A DNA stretch of 64,000 nt from Pegea sp. RAD2-039. Its lineage: Eukaryota; Chordata; Thaliacea; Salpida; Salpidae. Below are positions 12,701 through 22,413 of the stretch, one piece after another. Location of the stretch: the NCBI GenBank assembly GCA_034620365.1, contig JAQGEQ010000281.1, forward strand, positions 248,001 through 312,000. The letters run 5' to 3'. The notes under the pieces were generated by a model that ran no database searches, was not told the origin of the DNA, and saw only the letters and a list, made by a program, of their open reading frames with translations. The position numbers were made by a program, and so were the translations under genes. Numbering within the stretch: position 1 is the stretch's first letter; every line of letters starts with the position of its first letter.

Positions 12701-13089
12701 TTAGAAAATATTATACTTAAAAAACATGATTTAACGGTGTGACATATTTAAAAAATAATCTTAGTAAATTATAATAAATTATAATTTCAAACTGAACTAT
12801 TAGGTAGTCTTTTTTATTAAATTTCATTAAGAATAAGCAATTTAAAAAATTTTTTATATTCTTTAAGTAGATACAAAAATGTTTTTTCACAGAGTTCATC
12901 AAAAGATATAATTATGGGATATATCTACTCTTGGAAACATATCAATTGAATATTGGAAATTTTTCAAGAAGTTGGAATAACTAAATTTTATAAAAGGTTA
13001 GAATTTCAAGACTGTTAATTTATATTCATGGCATACAGAAGTATTATAAGCATAACTTACCCAACAAGAAGTATTAAATTCTGAAGATT

Positions 13090-13287
13090 TTGAACAAAAA
13101 GTCATTATTGCATTTTCTATTACCTGAGCCTTGGATCACAAATGGGGCAAGTTCTTTTGGTGAAGCCCAACATCACCAAAGAGTTTGTAGATTTCTAAAG
13201 GTTAGTGCTAAAACATTGATGTTTAAATCCGCCACCTCTTTGAGAAATTTCGTTTGGTCGTTAAAGCACCTCATCTGGCTTCTCTAA
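13090..13287 (+). other. Exon-like ORF of Xb with conserved donor
   Basis: The frame reads LLPEPWITNGASSFGEAQHH and onward to CRFLK, followed by a GTTAGT donor at 13201. The 65-codon frame runs beyond the donor only by chance. Copies at 31627-31824 and about 62508-62725 are similar. It corresponds to the exon-like piece of Xa at 7372-7560. No domain was identified. Confidence 0.35.
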
Positions 13288-13598
13288 ATGAATTTTTTAC
13301 TATAAGATAACTTCGTTACTCACAGTATTAACATATTCTTATCTTTGTTGTACTTCAAATATTACTCAAACTAGTCATAGACAAAGTATTATTTAGGAGC
13401 ACTACAACACTATGATGAAACGTTTCTTGATTCAACTTTTTTCAAAGCTTAGTCGATGTACAAAACCTAGTAAATAGTTGTTTTCAATTTGGTTTATTAA
13501 ATTAAAAGTTGCTGAAATTTCTCCAGGGTAATTACAATCTGTGTGTCCAGAGATCAAGAATAAAGTATGAAGCCAAAAGTCGCAAAGAGAAATAAGAT

Positions 13599-13775
13599 TT
13601 GACTCCTGTTGCCAAGCTGTTTGGAGATGCTACTGGTAAGATGGTCGTGATGGAAACTGCAACTGCGTCACAAATTCAGTTGTTGGTTGACAATAAAAAA
13701 AAACTTGTCTTTTCAGTCATTTCTGATGATGTCATCACAAATAACTCCCTAACCACTGGAGGTAGCAGAAACTGA
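13599..13775 (+). pseudogene. Xb tail ORF, 58 codons, with exonised intron
   Basis: The frame reads LTPVAKLFGDATGKMVVMET and then ATASQIQ, followed by VISDDVIT. The block homologous to the 50-nt intron of Xa is shorter here and has lost its donor (CAGTTG instead of CAGGTT), so the frame runs straight through VDNKKKLVFS and ends GGSRN. The other two complete Xb copies (32137-32313, 63025-63201) keep exactly the same 58-codon length. The ATG at 13641 is internal. It is part of the kinase tail family; function unknown. Confidence 0.5.
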
Positions 13776-13880
13776 CGCAAAGTTCTATAACAATACATGA
13801 GCGGTTGACAAGTCAGGCTATAACATCTGATGTCACTCAACGCAGCAATGATGTCACTGACCAAGATTGTCACTGACCAA

Positions 13881-14625
13881 CTAAACTTTATGACAAACTG
13901 AGTTGAAACCAAATTAAAAAATTAATTGAGTAATATTTTGTTAATTTAAAATTAATTCAACATATTTAGTAAAGGTTTCATCTAGCATTATAAGATCTCT
14001 TGTGAAGTTGATCTACAAATTTTGTAAACGAAATACTTGCTTGGTAAGGTTGTCACTTTTTATTATAGTTGGTCTTCTTATATCCTTAAGCTAAATTATT
14101 AGTTATAATTTCATTTATAATATATTTTAATACAAAATCCTAACTTAATTTAAAGACGTAGTCCTAAAATTGTAAAAAGCTGGTCAGCTTACCCACTTAT
14201 ACAAATTCTTTATACAAACTAAATAAGTTAAGAAACATAGCATCAAATTTTCAAAACATTTAACATTAACGTGAAGTTGGGATTTTAAAATGAGTTTTTC
14301 ATCCAAATATTATTCAACTTCATGAAGCTATTAAAACTCCAAGGGTTTTAATTCCTTAAACCGTTGCCAAATACAATTTTGTTTAATAATTTTATTTTCA
14401 ATATATAATAGTTTTGACTAAAATGCAAAATCTGTATTTTGTGACGAATTTATGCCAAATTGGTAAACTAAAACCCTTGCTTGAAAACAGAGGTCCTTTT
14501 ATTGAAACCACTACCCGCCACAAGAGAAAATGTCTCATTAATGCCATCGTCTATCTACATCTAAAGGGTCACTCTATTTTTGATCTCAATAAATTTAGGT
14601 GGGATTGTTAACTTTGATTTAAAAT
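13881..14625. repeat. Block Y fragment (Y1)
   Basis: About 745 bases of Y, corresponding to 43290-44030, lie between two broken X copies. The left junction falls inside Xb tail sequence after GACCAAGATTGTCACTGACC. The right junction, near 14620, passes from Y GATTTAAAA directly into X TTTACAGAAGC. Only the hinge/catalytic-loop exon is included. Confidence 0.85.
14423..14611 (+). pseudogene. Kinase hinge-to-catalytic-loop exon (Y1)
   Basis: The intact 62-codon frame reads LYFVTNLCQIGKLKPLLENR, then GPFIETTTRH, CLINAIVYLHLKG and HSIFDLNKF. It matches kinase subdomains V-VIB: hinge, helix D, helix E and the start of the catalytic loop. The HRDLKPEN motif is replaced by IFDLNKFR, so the Asp is kept but the catalytic Lys and Asn are not. 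A GTGGG donor-like site follows AAATTTAG. The protein is the same as in Y4 and differs from Y2, Y3 and Y5 by one residue (Gln/Lys in LC[QK]IG). Confidence 0.75.
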
Positions 14626-15659
14626 TTACAGAAGCAAATTGTCATGGAAGAAGAATTTGTTCATCTTTAAAGTTTTAACAAGATCTATCAGTAAATAGCA
14701 ATCTTGTAATTATATTATTATTTGTTTTAAACCTAATAGTAACACAAATACCTGTTTCGATCGAAAATTGGCTTTAATCTTAATACAAAATGAATCAATA
14801 GTAGTTGGTTGCAATTGATTGTGACATGTTTAATTTTATAATTATAAATTCACATATAAGATGTTTTTCGTTTGTATCACCATGAGGAAGCATTCAACTT
14901 TATTTGGTCAAAACATTTCTTGTCCTTAGCCGAATAAAACAGTTAATGTATATATTGAAAGTTTGTGATAAGCTCTGGTTGCGTTGTTATAATCTAGATA
15001 ATCAACGCTTAATATTAAAAAATCATTGCAACAAAAAAATAAATTTCTTTACAAAATTCAAAACTTATTCTACGATACAAATGTGGCAAAAATTATTTAT
15101 CTCTTTAAAATATAATTCGTAATTACTAATACAACTGGTTGGTTTTCTTTTAACATAAAAACTAAATGATTAATCAGTTAATTTATTTATTCTAATAATT
15201 GTACTGGAATGTGCCTGGAGAGCGTAACTCCCGTTACTACACATTCTCACAAATTAGATGTATTGAGTTAGCAATATAGAAAGAAAAAGATGTAACACGT
15301 GACATTTTAGTAGTTTGCAAAGCATGAACAGTGGATATATACTAAGAATTATAAAACATAAAAGTGGGAAAATCACAGTTTAGAAATAATACCGTTGGCA
15401 AGAATATAAAATTTTAGATTCTACCTGAATAACACGAGTGATTCTGACATGACAACATCTGATGGCAGCTGGTTCCAAGAAATAATTATTCAGTAAGAGA
15501 AAAAATTCAACATAATAAATGTACCAGTTGACATGGGCTCATTTAGATGTAATGTGTGTCGCCTCAGATGTTATAGCTTGAGAGAAAGACTAATGGAAAA
15601 TAAATCATTGAATTTAAGGTCAATTAAATTGTGGATAATTTAAAAATATTAATTAGTTC

Positions 15660-15884
15660 GTGTTTAATCCTCTATGTTTCTTTACTATCTATAGTGAAGA
15701 AGCTAAGACGATGTTTATAAGTATCGTATGTAATGTTAAGTTTCCTGCAAACCAATGTCGTAAATGTTGCCTTAACAAATTCGATATTTTTGATATCATT
15801 GATTTGTTATGGCATCCATGCACTGACACCTCATTCAAGAATTGGATGTACGTACAATTTGAAAAGATTTTTGAGTTATTATAG
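15660..15884 (+). other. Cys-rich ORF of block Xa, copy 3
   Basis: The 74-codon frame first opens at GTG; an ATG lies at codon 18. It contains VCNVKFPANQCRKCCLNKFD and LLWHPCTDTSF. The CxxCC and HPC clusters are kept in copies 4, 6 and 8. It may be an exon, since TATCTATAG precedes the EEA residues. No metal-binding family was recognised. Confidence 0.4.
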
Positions 15885-17935
15885 ATCCTTAGAGTTTAAA
15901 GTGATTTAATAAAGTAGACGAAGTTGCTTGATTTTGCTAAGATTTTGGAAACATAATCATGCCATTTAAAGTCATATGATAGGGTAATGCAAAGGTCTAG
16001 GACCGAAGATATTCAAATTAAATCCATTGACGGAACCATGATTCGGGGAATTTTCAGCTGGTTCACGGGAGAAAGTTACAAGTTCACCATTAGTAAGCTA
16101 GGTTAAGAGCTGCCAATTTTTAAATCAGTTTTCTACAGTTTGTAGTAAAGTTTGAAGTTTTGAAGATTTGCAAGAAAATAGCTTGATAAAATTTGAATAC
16201 ACAAACACACTGTAATTAATAATTTTCAAAAGAAAGAATCACAAGTTCTTTACAAGAGATCCAACATTTAATATAAAATAAAATATGAAAATTTAAATTT
16301 AAGCATATTTGTTTTCACAAAGAAAACTAAACTAAGGTAGAAGTTTCTAGGAATCTTTTTTTTTTGGCAGCAATTAAAGAAAGACAATTTAGTATAAGTA
16401 CGTGTGTTGTAGGGAACTAACCTTAAACTTGATATTTATAGTAAAATGTAAACTACGGAAATTATTTAATGAGCATTTTTATACATAAATTAGTCTTATA
16501 TTACTTAAAATATGGATACAAGAGCTAATTGACCTTTTATTTTCATCTTATCTCAAGACTATTTTGTAATAAATTAAAAATTTTATAAGGTTTAGCTTTA
16601 GAATAATTAAACTTACTTTTTATTTAACTATTTAAATATTTTAATTTTTTACTTTTGTTTAAATGTGTAAATTAAATTTTTGATATAAAATATTAGTTTT
16701 AGTAATGTTTCGCTTGGTATTAATCTTATTAGAAGATTGTATTAACAACATACTAACAAGAATACTAACAACATATTAAATAATAAATACTATTAAATTT
16801 TATTAGAAATAGGATTAATTTTGAAGGACTAATGATAAATACTATAAAACTTATTGTCTTATTGAAAATAAATTTAAATTTTTCAAACAATTATTATTTT
16901 TATAATAATCATATATTATGTTACTAATTTATATAGTTAAGCTATAATAATATTATTCATTCTTATTTTAAACATTAATTAAACTATTGTTACAGAATCT
17001 TAACAAAATGATCCAGTGTAGTTCCTACAAGACCAATATTTCAAATTTTTTAATCAATTGTAATTACTAAAGTTTACATATTTAAGGTAATCATAATTTC
17101 AACTCATGTCAAAATTTTTGTAAATATTTTTTACTTTATAGGAAGCAATTAACTTGTAGGATTTTGAAAGAAAAGTCATCATTGGACTTGAACTCTCTCC
17201 CAGGTAACTTTTCTATTACCTAAGCCTTGAATCAAAAAAGAAGCAGATCACTCAGGTGAAGCCCAACCTCAACAAGAATTTTTTAAATTTCTGGAGGTTA
17301 GTTGTAAAATATTGCTATAAAAATCAGCCAACTCTTTGTCAAATAAATTTTGACCACTTTAACTAATAAGGGTTTCTTTAAGTTGCTGTTTTACTATATA
17401 CTCTTGTACTCACACTAATAGCAAATTTGAATTAATATTTTATTCTGAAAATTTTTGAAACTACAGAAATATTTGAAATGCCATTTCGGAGAGATAAAAA
17501 AACTATGATCAAAACTCCTTTTTTCAAATTTTGAGAACTATTTAAATATCTCATGAAAAGCTAACAGAGTCGATTAATCAACATGATAGGTAAATGTAAT
17601 TGACGTTCAAAACTCAAACGAAGCAAATAACTTACTTAAGGTTGTTGTTATGACAACTTACAATTATTAGAAACTACTAAAAGTGTAGTTAAAGAGCCAC
17701 TAATTTTGTCTTAAATTTGACTCGATAGTTCATTAGATTACTATTAGTAATTTTGTATATATGATCAATCCAAATACTAATCGAAAGTAAATAGAAGAAA
17801 CTTTTGAACAGCAGCTCTGCAAATTTATATTAAGTTGTGGATTAGAATAATTCCTTTTTCCTATCCTAATCTTTGACTTTACTAATAATTAGACATTTAT
17901 TTCGCAAAATCATGAAAGATTTTTTTTGACTTTTA

Positions 17936-18169
17936 TTAATCTCTTAAATTTAAAATTTTAAAAGATTTGACAACAAAAGATTTTTTCTTAAACTTGCAAC
18001 TGTTGATTTCTTTATAATACAAATGTTCTTCAATAGTCTCACTTGATGATTCAGTAATGAATTCATTCTTGCTAGCAAGTGATTGGCTGTTGGCGGGTGC
18101 AGCGGTGTAGATGTCCTCTGACGTGGAAATTCTCCATAAAAAAAATTCAAAAACTGATCTTTTAGTCAA
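17936..18169 (-). other. Antisense ORF of block Xa, copy 3, Ser/Glu-rich frame
   Basis: The poly-T tract is shorter in this copy, so MTKRSVFEFF joins directly to WRISTSEDIYTAAPANSQS, then NEFITESSSETIEEHLYY and a Lys-rich end (CKFKKKSFVVK). It opens at TTG. This acidic-then-basic layout looks more coding-like than the alternative reverse frame. Copy 8 restores the same frame by a different length change. Confidence 0.4.
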
Positions 18170-18210
18170 CTTCTAAGATCTTGAGAGTAATATTTGACAA
18201 ATATCTACAA

Positions 18211-18339
18211 ATGCTGAAGACGTTTATTATAATCGACTGCACTCTGCAACAAATAATCTCATCACTTGCATATGAACTAGTTTCTGATGATCAAAATGTT
18301 TCAAACACTCGTTATTATTTTATGGGCAAACTAAACTAG
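18211..18339 (+). other. 42-codon ATG ORF, Xa copy 3
   Basis: This copy matches 8454-8582 and ends YYFMGKLN before TAG. It sits between the antisense ORF and the kinase C-lobe remnant, about 100 bases before the TTTACAG acceptor. Confidence 0.35.
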
Positions 18340-18441
18340 TTAAGTACATACTTGTACGTTACAATTTGCTTCAAAAATTTAGAATCATCATAATCGCACT
18401 TCAGTCGTCTGACTACTAAATGAAACTTGATACGTTTACAG

Positions 18442-18911
18442 ATCATTTTTTTGATGAGATGTCTAATTGGTGTCAATCTAATCTACCTTCTTTTGAACAT
18501 CATGAAAGACTACCTCACACAAGAGTTGATGATTGTGAAGCAGTTGAAGAAATATGATGGGATGATGGTATTTGTTCGTTTAACAAAAGATTTCCATTTG
18601 TTGATGAGAAATTAGAGAAATTCTCAAGAAGGGATCAGTGAACTTCTTGTATATCAATTATAAGAACATATCTTTGGTAGGTTAATAATTGGTGACCAAG
18701 TGACATGACACCTGATTTTCTGACATTCACAGTGAAGGATTTTATCAGGAACTTACTGTTTGTCGATCCCAATTATAAATTGACAGCTTCATCAAACTGC
18801 AACTGCGTCACAAACAGGTTGTTCGATTTCTCTTTTCACTCTACATTTAATGCGGCAATGACTTCACTGAACAAAATTCATCTCAGCGAACTTCCCGACT
18901 CCTTTGGCTGA
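18442..18911 (+). pseudogene. Kinase C-lobe remnant, subdomains IX-XI (Xa copy 3)
   Basis: After the acceptor (AG at 18440-18441), the frame contains KKYDGMMVFVRLTKDFHLL and then a TAG at the next Asn codon. The GISELLVYQL segment follows with a TAA. The subdomain XI frame 18705-18911 (NLLFVDPNYKLTASS) is identical in protein to copy 6. At least three frame breaks make it a pseudogene. Confidence 0.75.
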
Positions 18912-19190
18912 TAGAAGAATTGTCCTGATGACGTCATCATTGAGTTTGTTCTTCTGTGAAATGAATCTCAGAATAGTGGCCTAAAAACTGGCGTCAAAAT
19001 GTCAACTGACTTCGTCAACCAACTAATTTATTTTTTTTAAGTGAGTATCTCGATTTGGTCTAGAAAATGACTAGGTTTATTCAGTAAGACGTTAATACCG
19101 CGTTTTAAAAATCCATTTTTTGACTTAAGCTTCTGACTACCTATCATACAAGTAGGAACAATAAGAATTGCGACGTCACATAACTTTCAG

Positions 19191-19351
19191 AAGATCTGGA
19201 ACGTTTGATTCGCAAGCTCGCGCGTCGGTACCAATACTACTGCAAGCACCCCGCTTTTAATTATCCATGTATTTCTTGGAACACAATGATTTCAAAACTT
19301 ATCCGAATCTCGTCAGATAAAGAAAAGTACTCTAACTTAGAAGATGAGTAG
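19191..19351 (+). pseudogene. Acidic kinase C-terminal exon, 52 codons open (Xa copy 3)
   Basis: The exon opens right after CTTTCAG (ends 19190). The frame from 19193 reads DLERLIRKLARRYQYYCKHP, then AFNYPCISWNTMISK and an acidic run ISSDKEKYSNLEDE. HPAFNYPCISW corresponds to the HPW element that closes kinase domains. It ends with TAG at 19349-19351, where copy 1 instead continues to a GTAAGT donor. The frame is intact, with the same length, in copies 6 and 7. Confidence 0.6.
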
Positions 19352-19430
19352 AAAAAAGAAACAGTAAGTTGAAAAAACAACCACTAGATGTCAGTCTAAT
19401 TGATTACGTCATCAGAGTGAAACGACAGCA

Positions 19431-19807
19431 ATGAAAGTTGAAGTCATCGAAACTGCAATCGCGTCACAAACAGGTTTTTTGATTTCTCTTTACGTAGCAC
19501 ATTCAACAATCTTGTCTTTTCAGTCACTTCAGATGACGTCATCCCTATAAACTCCTAAATCACTGGAAGTGGACAGCAGGAAATGACGCAAAGTTCTATA
19601 ACATTACGTGACCGGTTGACAAGTCTGCTGCTACGTCTGACGCCAATCAACGTGGCAATGACGTCACTGACCAAGATTGATGGAGGACTGCGAATGCTCC
19701 CATGTGGCGAATCACTTGAAGATTTCAATATTTCGAAGCAAAGCGAGAAGACTAGCCTTTTCACTTCCGGTTGGAGAACTGATCAAAACATCGTTTTTAC
19801 TCTTTAA
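19431..19807 (+). pseudogene. Kinase tail, two exons around a 50-nt intron (Xa copy 3)
   Basis: Exon one (ATG 19431 to 19473) encodes MKVEVIETAIASQ. The intron 19474-19523 runs from GTTTTT to TTTTCAG. The splice restores a Val codon across the junction and continues VTSDDVIP, but a TAA follows within nine codons. The rest stays open: MTSLTKIDGGLRMLPCGESL, then EDFNISKQSEK, ending at 19805-19807. Relative to copies 6 and 7, an in-frame loss removes four residues after SEK. Confidence 0.65.
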
Positions 19808-19924
19808 AAGATGCGGGAATGTGCGTGCCTGTACTGACGTCATCGTATTAAAACCCAACTGGTTAATGACCTAATTAATGTAAATTTTTCTTGATGTTGA
19901 TGAAATCAGAAAAGCATGACGTCA
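19534..19924. other. Cluster of four TGACGTCA palindromes
   Basis: Exact octamers lie at 19534, 19659, 19835 and 19917. Another lies in the K2 junction near 18934, with near-matches around them. The octamer is the cAMP-response/ATF-CREB consensus. Two of the sites coincide with tail codons (Asp-Asp-Val-Ile and Met-Thr-Ser-Leu); the other two lie beyond the stop codon. Binding is possible but unproven; coding origin explains part of the pattern. Confidence 0.5.
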
Positions 19925-19962
19925 CTGCTTTCAAAAGTAGTCTTCTGTTTTTGTAAAATTAA

Positions 19963-20142
19963 AAATCAAGTAGAAGAGATGATGTTGTGGTCGATTCTAA
20001 ATTTCTAACAAGATTCGACGTATTAAATGCTGATTACAAGCAGCTCAGCATATCCTTTCAACAATTGGTGAGTTATTGTAAGCAGATAATCCAACCAACT
20101 AAGAAATCATTAAGATTATGTTGGGTTACATTGACAAAATAG
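19963..20142 (+). other. Open frame before the 88-codon ORF, with donor-like site (Y2)
   Basis: The frame reads KSSRRDDVVVDSKFLTRFDV, then LNADYKQLSISFQQL, followed by GTGAGTT (GTAAGTT in Y5), a good splice donor. Read through, it stays open to TAG at 20140-20142. Y5 is also open; Y4 has a one-base deletion. No start codon is obvious, so it would have to be an internal exon. Not recognised. Confidence 0.35.
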
Positions 20143-20384
20143 CTGAAACAAATAACAATACTATTACCGACTTTGTAACATTAGAAAAACGAAATCCATT
20201 TGGCGATTATTTCTTAGAATCAAATCTTCTAACCAAAACTGTTTTTCAAATTAATATTGATCTTGATAATATCATTTATTTCAGTAACTGCAAACCTGTT
20301 TTTATAAACAGCGCATTTTCACTAAAAACAAGTTTCCTGAAGAATTACCTAATTCAGGGTTTTTATTCTACATTAGTTCACTGA
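20118..20384 (+). CDS. 88-codon ATG ORF of block Y, unknown (Y2)
   Basis: The frame starts at ATG and reads MLGYIDKIAETNNNTITDFV, then RNPFGDYFLESNLL, and ends with a hydrophobic stretch SFLKNYLIQGFYSTLVH. There is no signal peptide or domain I can name. Three Y copies keep the frame, one with an in-frame eight-codon deletion (Y4), which is mild support for coding. It could equally be an exon or a chance frame. It overlaps the preceding open frame in a different phase. Confidence 0.4.
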   Translation: MLGYIDKIAETNNNTITDFVTLEKRNPFGDYFLESNLLTKTVFQINIDLDNIIYFSNCKPVFINSAFSLKTSFLKNYLIQGFYSTLVH

Positions 20385-21699
20385 GAAGTCAACAAAATTC
20401 TACAGTACAAGTGACAAGCTCAACTACCTGCAACCCTTCTTTCTAGAAGGATTTGAAATCTTATCAAACATTTCATCCTTTTGAATACTGTGTCAAAACT
20501 TCTAAAATAGAGACTGAAAACTTAAGTAGTATTCTATTTGAAGTTTTACTTTTATCAGTAAACTTGATATGCCAAATAAAATAATCTGTGTTCAAAAAAT
20601 GCTCAATGAAATTTTCCTTCTCTAGTTGCAAGTCTTATGTTTGTAAAAAAATTATATTTGAGTTTTATTAGCTAGGTAATTAACGTTTAACCCTAAAAGG
20701 TAATTTTATAAAATGAATTAAATATCATAATTACCAAAAATGAGTGATTTTATTTAGATTTTTTTACTTAATGAAACGAAATTTGTCAATTAATTATAAA
20801 TATTGTAACACTAAACTGAAACTTGTAATATAATATTTAGTTCTAACAATTTAAAAATTAATGATAAAATAAATGCTAACTTCTATTGTTTACTGTTTTT
20901 GATTTAACAATAAAGAAAACAAGCCTATAAAACAGCCATTATTATGTTGTAGAAGAAAATTACACAGCTATAAAATAATATTGTCATAAATTAAAAACGT
21001 CCTTTGTTAAGGCAAGGCAATTTTCTAAAGTGTAAAAACTACAACACAGTTCAAACATTTAAAAATAACAACCTGAAACAATTCTTACAAGTTTAAATGA
21101 TGATTTTTATAAAGTTACTCTAATATACTAACGTATTACATTTGCTTTTCAAATCAAACTAAACTTTATGACAAACTGTATTGAAACCAAATAAAAAATT
21201 AATGGAGTAATATGTTGTTAATTAAAAATTAATTTAACATATTTAGTAGAGGTTTCATCTAACATTATAATATCTATTGTGAAGTTGCTCTACAAATTTT
21301 GTAAACGAAATACCTGCTTGGTAAAGTTGTCACTTTTTATTATAGTTGGTCTTGTTTTATCCTTAAGCTAAATTATTAGTTATAATTTCCTTTATAATAT
21401 ATTTTAATACAAAATCCAAGCTTAATGTAAAGACGTAGTCCTAAAATTGTAAAAAGCTGGTCAACTTACCCACTTATACAAATTCTTTATACAAACTAAA
21501 TAAGTTAAAAAACATAGCATCAAATTTTCAAAAAATTTGAGATTAACGTGAAGCTGGGATTTTAAAATGAGTTTTTCATCCAAATATTATTCAACTTCAT
21601 GAAGCTATTAAAACTCCAGGGGATTTACTTCCTTAAACCGTTGCTAAATACAATTTTGTTCAATAATTTTATTATGAATTTGTAATAATCCTAACTAAA

Positions 21700-21888
21700 A
21701 TGCAGAATCTATATTTTGTGACGAATTTATGCAAAATTGGTAAACTAAAACCCTTGCTTGAAAACAGAGGTCCTTTTATTGAAACCACTACCCGCCACAA
21801 GAGAAAATGTCTCATCAATGCCATCGTCTATCTACATCTAAAGGGTCACTCTATTTTTGATCTCAATAAATTTAGGTGGGATTGTTAA
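21700..21888 (+). pseudogene. Kinase hinge-to-catalytic-loop exon (Y2)
   Basis: The intact 62-codon ATG frame is identical in protein to Y3 and Y5. It differs from Y1/Y4 by Lys for Gln and by several silent changes (CAG/CAA, CTA/CTG, ATC/ATT). VTNLC is the hinge; helix E ends NAIVYLHLKG; IFDLNK stands in for HRDLKP. It is one of the best preserved elements in the window. Confidence 0.75.
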
Positions 21889-21899
21889 CTTTGATTTAA

Positions 21900-22413
21900 A
21901 AGTAAACAATTTTTTAGTTGGAGTTTGGCCTCTCTGATCTTCAAAACCCTCTGATTGATATCAAAGTAGGTTATGAATTAGTTCTTTCAAACTTTATCTG
22001 ATGTTTCCAGCTTACAGATTTTGCTTTTTGGTTGTCAAAGGTCTTGGTAAAGATGCCATGTTACTTGTAGGTCTACGATGTATGGCACTAGAAGTCATTC
22101 AAATCAGAATTGCACGGAAAAATCTGATCCTTGGAGCGCAGGGATGATAGTGTTTTGTCTTCTTGTTTTTGCCAAAAATTTTTTATTCGTTGCTAACAAA
22201 GAAGAGGTATTGAGAACGAAAGCATTAATTAGGGGTCAGTGAACTTCTCGTCTACCAAATGGAGGAACATTTCTTTGGTAGGCTTATAATTGGTGACCAA
22301 TTGACATGACACCTGACTTTCTGACATCAACATTGAAGGATTTTATCAACAGATTATTAGTTGTGGATCCCGCTGATAGAGTAACAGCTCCTGAAGCTTC
22401 TAATTATCGATGA
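21900..22413 (+). pseudogene. Kinase subdomains VII-XI in broken frames (Y2)
   Basis: EFGLSDLQNPLIDIK is followed by a weakened donor (GTAGGT) and TTTCCAG. Next come MALEVIQI, TEKSDPWSAGMIVFCLLVFA, stop at 22240-22242, then a shifted frame LVYQ...FGRLIIGDQLT ending in ATGA, and TPDFLTSTLKDFINRLLVVD with PADRVTAPEASNYR and a TGA (22411-22413) in place of the Trp seen in Y3-Y5. Motif order is exactly that of a kinase C-lobe. At least four frame breaks are present. Confidence 0.8.

Larger units (their letters stand above)
10466..13880. repeat. Block X, subtype Xb, copy 2 (3' truncated)
   Basis: This copy has the same lead and Cys-rich-like region as Xa (11500-11760, frame broken), but is clearly diverged from it. 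Its nearest relatives are 29.0-32.4 kb and 59.9-63.3 kb. Bases 12000-13040 are AT-rich with only a short reverse ORF (12717-12902) that I do not consider a gene. The block is cut within the kinase tail at about 13870-13882, where it joins Y sequence. Confidence 0.9.
14626..19960. repeat. Block X, subtype Xa, copy 3
   Basis: This is a full-length Xa, very close to copy 6 at 36786-42115 (offset about 22.15 kb). Within it, 16150-17150 is AT-rich intergenic- or intron-like sequence with no gene seen. It includes the short repeat of AACAACATACTAAC type near 16740, which copy 4 has lost. Confidence 0.92.

Noticed and set aside
12717-12902. Reverse ORF MMNSVKKHFCIYLKN... (also 31256, 62145)
   Set aside because: It is mostly AT-rich Lys/Asn/Leu/Phe codons; no splice or family signal. 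Shared only because Xb is repeated.
14904-15122. 72-codon frame MVKTFLVLSRI... recurring at 23698, 29271 and 54710
   Set aside because: It opens only at TTG, is Lys/Asn/Ile/Leu-rich as expected from AT-rich DNA, and is broken in copies 1, 2, 6, 7 and 9. Recurrence is explained by block duplication.
19534-19924. TGACGTCA array as a CRISPR or phage-like repeat
   Set aside because: There is no regular spacing or spacer structure; the sites lie within kinase tail DNA of a eukaryote.
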